64,000 bases of DNA from Sulfurifustis variabilis (lineage in GTDB: Bacteria > Pseudomonadota > Gammaproteobacteria > Acidiferrobacterales > Sulfurifustaceae). Of this stretch, positions 59,566-64,000 are shown one piece after another; within the stretch, counting starts at the first letter, position 1; every line of letters starts with the position of its first letter. Both the position numbers and the translations under genes were made by a program. The DNA lies in assembly GCF_002355415.1 (NCBI RefSeq), contig NZ_AP014936.1, positions 1,736,001-1,800,000 of the forward strand, read 5' to 3'. The notes under the pieces were generated by a model. The model had not been told where the DNA came from, did not search any database, and saw only the letters and a program-made list of their open reading frames with translations.

Positions 59566-59881
59566 ATGAAACACGAATCTCGAGATTTGCCCGAAATGCC
59601 AGGAAGCGGGTGTCTCGCCGTGGGCCCCGCTTTTCGCAAGCTGGCCGTTTCATGCGCGATGCAGGAACTGCGGGACGAAGCTTCGAGTGAGGGTTCCGCA
59701 CTGGCAAAACGCCCTGGCGCAGATTCTCGCCCAGGTCGCTTTCTGGGCGTTGCTGCTCTTTGGCCTGGTTAATGGTGGAGTTGCGGGACTGCTGTTTGGC
59801 GGCCTCACGGGAACAGCGGTGGGCCTGCTTATCGCATTGATTCCGGGTTTCTTCTCGAAGCTGGAGCCATTGCCTGAGTAG
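59566..59881 (+). pseudogene. Zinc-ribbon membrane protein with an apparent one-base frameshift
   Basis: A start ATG (59566) preceded by GAAGGTGATCG leads into the wrong frame. One base later, at about 59584, the alternative frame reads ICPKCQEAGVSPWAPLF, then RCRNCGTKLRV, two CxxC pairs of a zinc ribbon. A membrane region (AFWALLLFGLVNGGVAGLLF) follows, to TAG 59879-59881. Deleting a single G would join ATG and ribbon as MKHESRICPKCQ. It could be a frameshifted gene, a sequencing error, or initiation at ATT 59585. The GTG-initiated frame at 59687 would keep only the membrane half. Confidence 0.5.
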
Positions 59882-59894
59882 ATCCTCAAAGTCG

Positions 59895-60200
59895 ATGAAC
59901 CTTACAGAAGCCACCGGATTGATTCTCGCCGTGGCGGGAGCGGCCCTGGTTCCGCTCGGATGGATCGTCAGCGCCAAGATCGTCGTCGTGGGGTTCGTTC
60001 TTCTCGGCGTCGGCGTCGGGCTTTTTTATACCGAGCGAAGATTGAGGCGGGAAGAGAAGATCGACAAGGAAAGCACCGGGGGCGGAGGGACGGGTTCCGG
60101 GGTTCCGGCGGACTTCCACAACTACACGGGTTGGCGCTCCGGCGGGAGGCGACGGGACATGGAGTCGACGTTCGAATCGGGGGACGCCGACGGAGACTGA
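59895..60200 (+). CDS. Hypothetical membrane protein, 101 aa
   Basis: Two hydrophobic helices (GLILAVAGAALVPLGWIVSA and IVVVGFVLLGVGVGLFY) and a charged tail with GGGGTGSGVPADFHNYTG and RSGGRRRDM. GC-rich codon use matches the chromosome and not the cassettes. No clear ribosome-binding site precedes ATG 59895. Family not recognised; the DFHNYTGWRSGG block looks conserved-type. Confidence 0.6.
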   Translation: MNLTEATGLILAVAGAALVPLGWIVSAKIVVVGFVLLGVGVGLFYTERRLRREEKIDKESTGGGGTGSGVPADFHNYTGWRSGGRRRDMESTFESGDADGD

Positions 60201-60288
60201 ACGAACGGCGCAGCGGGAGGTTTGACTGCACGCGTCGCCCGCGCCAACATCGCTGCACAGAACTCTCCCGATCCTCCGGAAGCCAGCC

Positions 60289-60681
60289 ATGAGCGAAAAG
60301 CCCGCAAAGCAGTATCTTGTCATTTCCCGCGGACAATGGAACAAGGAGGCCTCGCGGGAGGAAATACAGGGCGCGATCGACAAGTTCTACGTCTGGCTCG
60401 ACCGGCTCGTGGCCGAAGGAAAGATGCAGACCGGGCAGCGGCTCGCCGGCGAGGGGAAGACGGTCTCGAAGAGCAGGGTGACGGACGGCCCTTACAGCGA
60501 AGCCAAGGAAGTGATCGGCGGCTTCTGGTTCATCCTCGCCGACAGCCTCGAGGAAGCGGCGGAGATCGCGCGGGGAAATCCGTGCCTTGATTACGGCCTG
60601 TTTTACGAGATCCGGCCGATCGAGTCGGTCCGCGCGAGCGCTTATGCGGTGACCTGCGAGACCCCGCGAGACCGCAAATAG
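60289..60681 (+). CDS. YCII-family (DGPF-like) protein
   Basis: A 130-aa single-domain protein of the YCII/dimeric alpha-beta barrel class. The pattern includes QYLVISRGQWNKE, an early helix, KTVSKSRVTDGPYSEAKEVI and GGFWFILADSLEEAAEIA, where DGPYSEAKE is the family centre. YCII proteins range from sigma-factor partners to hydrolases; no ECF sigma factor is adjacent here. It is convergent with the alpha-amylase gene. Confidence 0.82.
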   Translation: MSEKPAKQYLVISRGQWNKEASREEIQGAIDKFYVWLDRLVAEGKMQTGQRLAGEGKTVSKSRVTDGPYSEAKEVIGGFWFILADSLEEAAEIARGNPCLDYGLFYEIRPIESVRASAYAVTCETPRDRK

Positions 60682-60765
60682 CCTTCGGACCCGGCGCCGC
60701 CGGCCCTCCGGTCGGACGCTCCGGGTAACGACGCTTCGAGCCGACCGTCCGACTGCCGGCCGACG

Positions 60766-62613
60766 CTACGCCCGCCCCACCTGTGTCAGCATCTGCAGTT
60801 CCATCGGGGCCAGCGCCACCGACACGCGCCGGGCCCATCCCGGCGAGCGGGAGCCGTCGCGCTGATAGAACGTCACGTCCCCACTCGCGATTTCCCGCGA
60901 TCCGGCGGTGCCCTGGTTGCTGTAGCTGACCCGAAAACCGGTCGCGTCCCCGTTGATGCGGGCATCGACCACCACCCAGCCGTTGAACGGCTGGGCGACA
61001 GTGGTGTTGCCGACGATGACGACCTCGCGGTCGTTGAGGATGCGCGAGAACGCGACAATCCCGCCGGGTACGCTCGAATGGCCGAAGTCCGTCCCGTTGC
61101 CGGAGACGGCGCGGAAGTACTGCCGCCCGTAGCGCAGCGCGGGCTCGAGCGCCCGCTGCCGGGCGATCTCCGCGATCGCCTTGAAGATCGGGTTGCTTCG
61201 GTCGAATCCGTTCGGCTTGCCCCATAACGCCTCGCGCACGTGCTCGGGCTTGTGGTCGACGTGCTCGGCGTACAGCTCGCGCGTGCCCTTGAGGCCCTGC
61301 TCGGTGCCGTAGTACAGGCAGGGAATGCCCTGGAGGCCGAACAGGCAGCCGATCCCGAGCGTGAGCTGGTGCGCGTAATCGCCGCCGCCGCGCGGGTAGA
61401 GGAAGCGGCTGTGATCGTCGTGGTTGTCGAGGAACGTGACGAAGAACCGCGACGCCTCGCCGTGGGTGCTCAAAAGGTGCTTGTCCTGCTGGATCCGCTT
61501 GCGCAGGTCGTAGACGTCCTCTAGGAGCGTCGGCGGCGCGAAGCCTTTCACTACCGGGCCGAGCTTCCACTGGAGCGGAAAGTCGAGGGAAGCGTCGGCG
61601 CCGAAGCGGCCGTCCTCGTCGGTGGTGTAGCGGCCGGTGTACTCGGCAAGCACGTGCTCCTCGTCCTTGGTCTCGCCGTAGATGAAGAAGTTGCGCTTGC
61701 CGATGGCATAGGCGTATTCGCGGATGGCGTTGCAGAAGGTGAGCGCGAAGTCGCGCTCCACGTGCTTGAGCGTGTCGATGCGGAAGCCGTCGACATCGAG
61801 CTTCGCGATCAGGTACTGATAGATGCTGATGAGGCGGTTCCACACGGGCTTGTCGCCGAACTCGTCGTCCAGCTCCGTCAGGAACTCCTTCAGGCTCTCG
61901 AAATCGCCGTGCAGGCCGCCGCCCTTGCCTTGCCGGCGCAGGTAGCGGTTCGTGCGCAGCTCAGTCGGCCACAGGGCGGCCTCGCGCGGCGGGGTGGTCG
62001 GGGCCTCGATCCAGTCCTGACGCGGCGCGCCATTCTCGTCCCGCCAGAAGACGGTGTACGGGCTCCCGCTCCAGTCGGCGGCGTCCTTGATCTCGCCGTT
62101 CACCTTGTAGGCGTACACGTCGCCGGCGTGGTTGATGACGATGTCCAGAATGACGTACAGCCCGCGCGCATGCGCCTCGTCGATGAGGCGCATCAGCTCG
62201 GCGTCGGCGCGCTCGGGTGTCGTGCCGAAACGCGGCTCGACCTCGAGGAAGTCGACGATGCCGTAGCCGTGGTGGCTCGGCTGCGACGGACGGTTGCGCA
62301 GCACCGGCGTGAGCCACAGCGCCCCGGCGCCGAGCGCCTGGATGTAGTCGAGCTTCTGTCGCACGCCTTCGAACGTGCCGCCCTGGCGTTCGCCCGTCTC
62401 CCGGTCCCAGGCGAAACGCGGCGGCGCCGAGGGGTTGTTGAATCGGTCGATCATCACGAAGTAGATCCAGTGGTCGCGCCAGTCGACGGGGGAGGGGAAG
62501 GGTTTGGGGATGCGGTGCACCGCGGCGTCGGGAAGCGGGATCTCGACGGAGCGCAGCTGTCGGGCGCCGGCGAGCGTGGCGCGCACGGCGGGATCGGATA
62601 GCGACGTAGGCAT
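60766..62613 (-). CDS. Alpha-amylase family (GH13) hydrolase
   Basis: A 615-aa enzyme with a complete GH13 catalytic set: IYFVMIDRFNNPSAPPRF, DIVINHAGDVYAY, DVDGFRIDTLKHV (nucleophile), IYGETKDEEHVLAEYTG (acid/base) and FLDNHDDHSRFLY. LGADASLDFPLQ and a late CLYYGTEQGL are common in alpha-amylases acting on linear alpha-glucans. There is no signal peptide, suggesting intracellular use. AAGGAGG precedes ATG 62613. The 208 bases upstream separate it from the UXS gene. Confidence 0.85.
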   Translation of the reverse strand: MPTSLSDPAVRATLAGARQLRSVEIPLPDAAVHRIPKPFPSPVDWRDHWIYFVMIDRFNNPSAPPRFAWDRETGERQGGTFEGVRQKLDYIQALGAGALWLTPVLRNRPSQPSHHGYGIVDFLEVEPRFGTTPERADAELMRLIDEAHARGLYVILDIVINHAGDVYAYKVNGEIKDAADWSGSPYTVFWRDENGAPRQDWIEAPTTPPREAALWPTELRTNRYLRRQGKGGGLHGDFESLKEFLTELDDEFGDKPVWNRLISIYQYLIAKLDVDGFRIDTLKHVERDFALTFCNAIREYAYAIGKRNFFIYGETKDEEHVLAEYTGRYTTDEDGRFGADASLDFPLQWKLGPVVKGFAPPTLLEDVYDLRKRIQQDKHLLSTHGEASRFFVTFLDNHDDHSRFLYPRGGGDYAHQLTLGIGCLFGLQGIPCLYYGTEQGLKGTRELYAEHVDHKPEHVREALWGKPNGFDRSNPIFKAIAEIARQRALEPALRYGRQYFRAVSGNGTDFGHSSVPGGIVAFSRILNDREVVIVGNTTVAQPFNGWVVVDARINGDATGFRVSYSNQGTAGSREIASGDVTFYQRDGSRSPGWARRVSVALAPMELQMLTQVGRA

Positions 62614-62821
62614 GTCCTGCCTCCTTGCCTGCGAGCGAGGGGTCCGCGACGGGAGCGGACGGTCCGAGGTGCGCCGCCGAATCTAGCACCCGGTCGCGCA
62701 TGGCCTCCAGCGAGGGAAAGTACCACCGTACGGGCGGGCGGAAAGCGGGTCGGTCGCGATGAATCGGCGTCGTCGTCAGGGAGGAGAGGGATGCCCGCCC
62801 GGATGCCGGCGGGCGAGGTGC

Positions 62822-63817
62822 TCAATTCGCCAGTCGGCCGACCGCGGCGAGGTTCGCGGGGATCCGCCTCGCCGGGGATCGTCCCGCCAGCAGCGCATCG
62901 AAATACTCGATCGTCTGCGTCAGACCCTCGCGCAGTCCGGTTTTCGGCTCCCAGTCCAGGAGGGTGCGCGCGGCCGTGATATCGGGGCGCCGGCGGCGCG
63001 GGTCGTCGAAGGGGAGGGGGCGATGCACGACGGGAGAGCGGGAATTCGTGAGATCGAGAATCTGCTCGGCGAGCGCGCGCATGGAGCACTCCTCGGGATT
63101 GCCGAGGTTCACGGGCCCCGTCACCTCGTCCGGCGTGTCGACGAATCGCACCAAAGCCTCGATCAGGTCGCCGGCGTAGCAGAAGGAGCGCGTCTGGGTG
63201 CCGTCGCCGTAGAGCGTGATCGCTTCGTTGTTGAGCGCCTGGACGATGAAGTTGGAGACGACGCGGCCGTCCCCCTGCTGCATGTACGGGCCGTAGGTGT
63301 TGAATATCCGCGCGACCTTGATGCGCAGGCGGTGCTGCCGGTGGTAGTTGAAGAAAAGCGTCTCGGCGCAGCGCTTGCCCTCGTCGTAGCACGAGCGCGG
63401 GCCGATGGGATTCACGTGCCCCCAGTAGTCCTCCGTCTGCGGATGGATCTCGGGATCGCCGTAGACCTCGCTGGTCGAGGCCTGCAGTACGCGTGCCCTC
63501 AGGCGCTTGGCGAGCCCGAGGACGTTGATCGCGCCGTGCACGCTCGTTTTCACGGTCTGTACGGGGTCGTGCTGGTAATGGATCGGGCTCGCGGGGCAGG
63601 CGAGGTTGTAAATCGCGTCGACCTCGACGTACAGCGGAAAACAGATGTCGTGTCGCAGGACCTCGAAGTTCGGGTCGTTCAGGAATTCCGCGATGTTGCG
63701 CCGCGTGCCCGTGTAGAAGTTATCCACGCAGAGGACTTCATGGCCTTCGGCGAGCAGGCGCGCGCAAAGATGCCTCCCCAGGAATCCCGCCCCGCCCGTC
63801 ACCAGCACCCGGCTCAT
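62822..63817 (-). CDS. UDP-glucuronate decarboxylase-like NAD-dependent SDR
   Basis: A 331-aa extended short-chain dehydrogenase. The N-terminal TGGAGFLG (residues 7-14) binds [15 protein letters not shown] follows, and the catalytic set is TSEVYGDP plus Y144-x3-K148. The [14 protein letters not shown] context and RIFNTYGP match UDP-xylose synthase (UXS) proteins that convert UDP-glucuronate to UDP-xylose. AGGGAAAGAACG precedes ATG 63817, preferred to an in-frame ATG 45 bases upstream. Related epimerases cannot be ruled out. Confidence 0.85.
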   Translation of the reverse strand: MSRVLVTGGAGFLGRHLCARLLAEGHEVLCVDNFYTGTRRNIAEFLNDPNFEVLRHDICFPLYVEVDAIYNLACPASPIHYQHDPVQTVKTSVHGAINVLGLAKRLRARVLQASTSEVYGDPEIHPQTEDYWGHVNPIGPRSCYDEGKRCAETLFFNYHRQHRLRIKVARIFNTYGPYMQQGDGRVVSNFIVQALNNEAITLYGDGTQTRSFCYAGDLIEALVRFVDTPDEVTGPVNLGNPEECSMRALAEQILDLTNSRSPVVHRPLPFDDPRRRRPDITAARTLLDWEPKTGLREGLTQTIEYFDALLAGRSPARRIPANLAAVGRLAN

Positions 63818-63950
63818 CGTTCTTTCCCTGCCGCGTCGCGTTCCTTCCGTCTCCGCCATCAAGCGGGCCGGCTCGCTTCTGTGTCAATGAGGGGCATTAC
63901 CCGCAAAGCCGCGAAGCGGGTACGGCGAAGCAAAAAGAACGGACAACGGG

Positions 63951-64000
63951 TTACGGAGGCGCGCTGTAACGCTTCTCGATCTGCTGCCGTACCAGTCGGC
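63951..64000 (-). CDS. Possible C-terminal end of a leftward gene (partial)
   Basis: On the minus strand the window edge carries an open frame ending RLVRQQIEKRYSAPP and TAA (63951-63953). Only about 15 codons are visible, too few to identify. Its direction would match the UXS gene, so it may be the preceding gene of that transcription unit. Confidence 0.35.
   Translation of the reverse strand, partial: RLVRQQIEKRYSAPP

Noticed and set aside
54464-60000. Search for an integron integrase or other tyrosine recombinase gene
   Set aside because: No frame on either strand shows recombinase motifs; all frames near the array are accounted for or are shadows.

Overview
The window comes from a GC-rich bacterial chromosome, very probably a gammaproteobacterium. 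The left edge carries uvrC-pgsA followed by tRNA-Gly(GCC), tRNA-Cys(GCA) and tRNA-Leu(UAA), the same order as the E. coli uvrC-pgsA-glyW-cysT-leuZ block. A HiPIP electron carrier and lipopolysaccharide heptose genes fit a Gram-negative chemolithotroph or phototroph of the Chromatiales/Acidiferrobacterales type. That lineage is an inference; no taxonomic marker such as 16S is present.

Layout. 1-3 kb: uvrC, pgsA, tRNA cluster, a SYLF-domain protein and a small hypothetical. 3-10 kb: DUF2971 protein, TreS-like GH13 enzyme, MFS transporter, gluconokinase, alpha-glucosidase and a DUF421 membrane protein. 10-25 kb: a large surface-glycan locus in two divergent operons. The leftward operon is hldE, two GT2 and two GT9 genes. 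The rightward operon is GT4, SDR, gmhB, GT9, NodU/WapO-type carbamoyltransferase, GT2, radical SAM/SPASM, GT9 and another glycosyltransferase. 25-30 kb: an EEP hydrolase, treZ and a glycogen-debranching enzyme. 30-39.8 kb: a lower-GC accessory block of exported proteins, including a 1156-codon NHL/Ig protein, a lipoprotein and an 1087-aa zinc phospholipase C/P1 nuclease-like protein. 40-54.5 kb: a histidine kinase, DUF302 and DUF3330 proteins, a second EEP protein, AsmA with a coupled proline-rich ORF, a HiPIP, an HPF/cold-shock fusion, a KaiC-like ATPase coupled to an eight-PAS hybrid kinase, and an M50 protease with CBS domains.

54.6-59 kb is the most unusual part: a run of small, lower-GC, same-strand genes separated by imperfect palindromes of about 60-110 bp that look like integron attC sites. 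No integrase gene is visible in the window. I read it as an integrase-less cassette array (CALIN). Paired identical-arm palindromes and a 24-codon ORF ending inside the first core site precede it. 59-64 kb: small membrane proteins (one apparently frameshifted), a YCII protein, an alpha-amylase and a UDP-glucuronate decarboxylase-like SDR.

Working together: hldE, gmhB, four GT9 enzymes and the carbamoyltransferase suggest a heptose-containing, carbamoylated lipopolysaccharide core. Five glycoside hydrolases, gluconokinase and an MFS carrier suggest alpha-glucan and trehalose turnover. KaiC-like/PAS-kinase and HPF-CSD genes point to stress signalling. Coordinates and motifs were read by eye; similarity calls rest on recognised family motifs, not on database searches.
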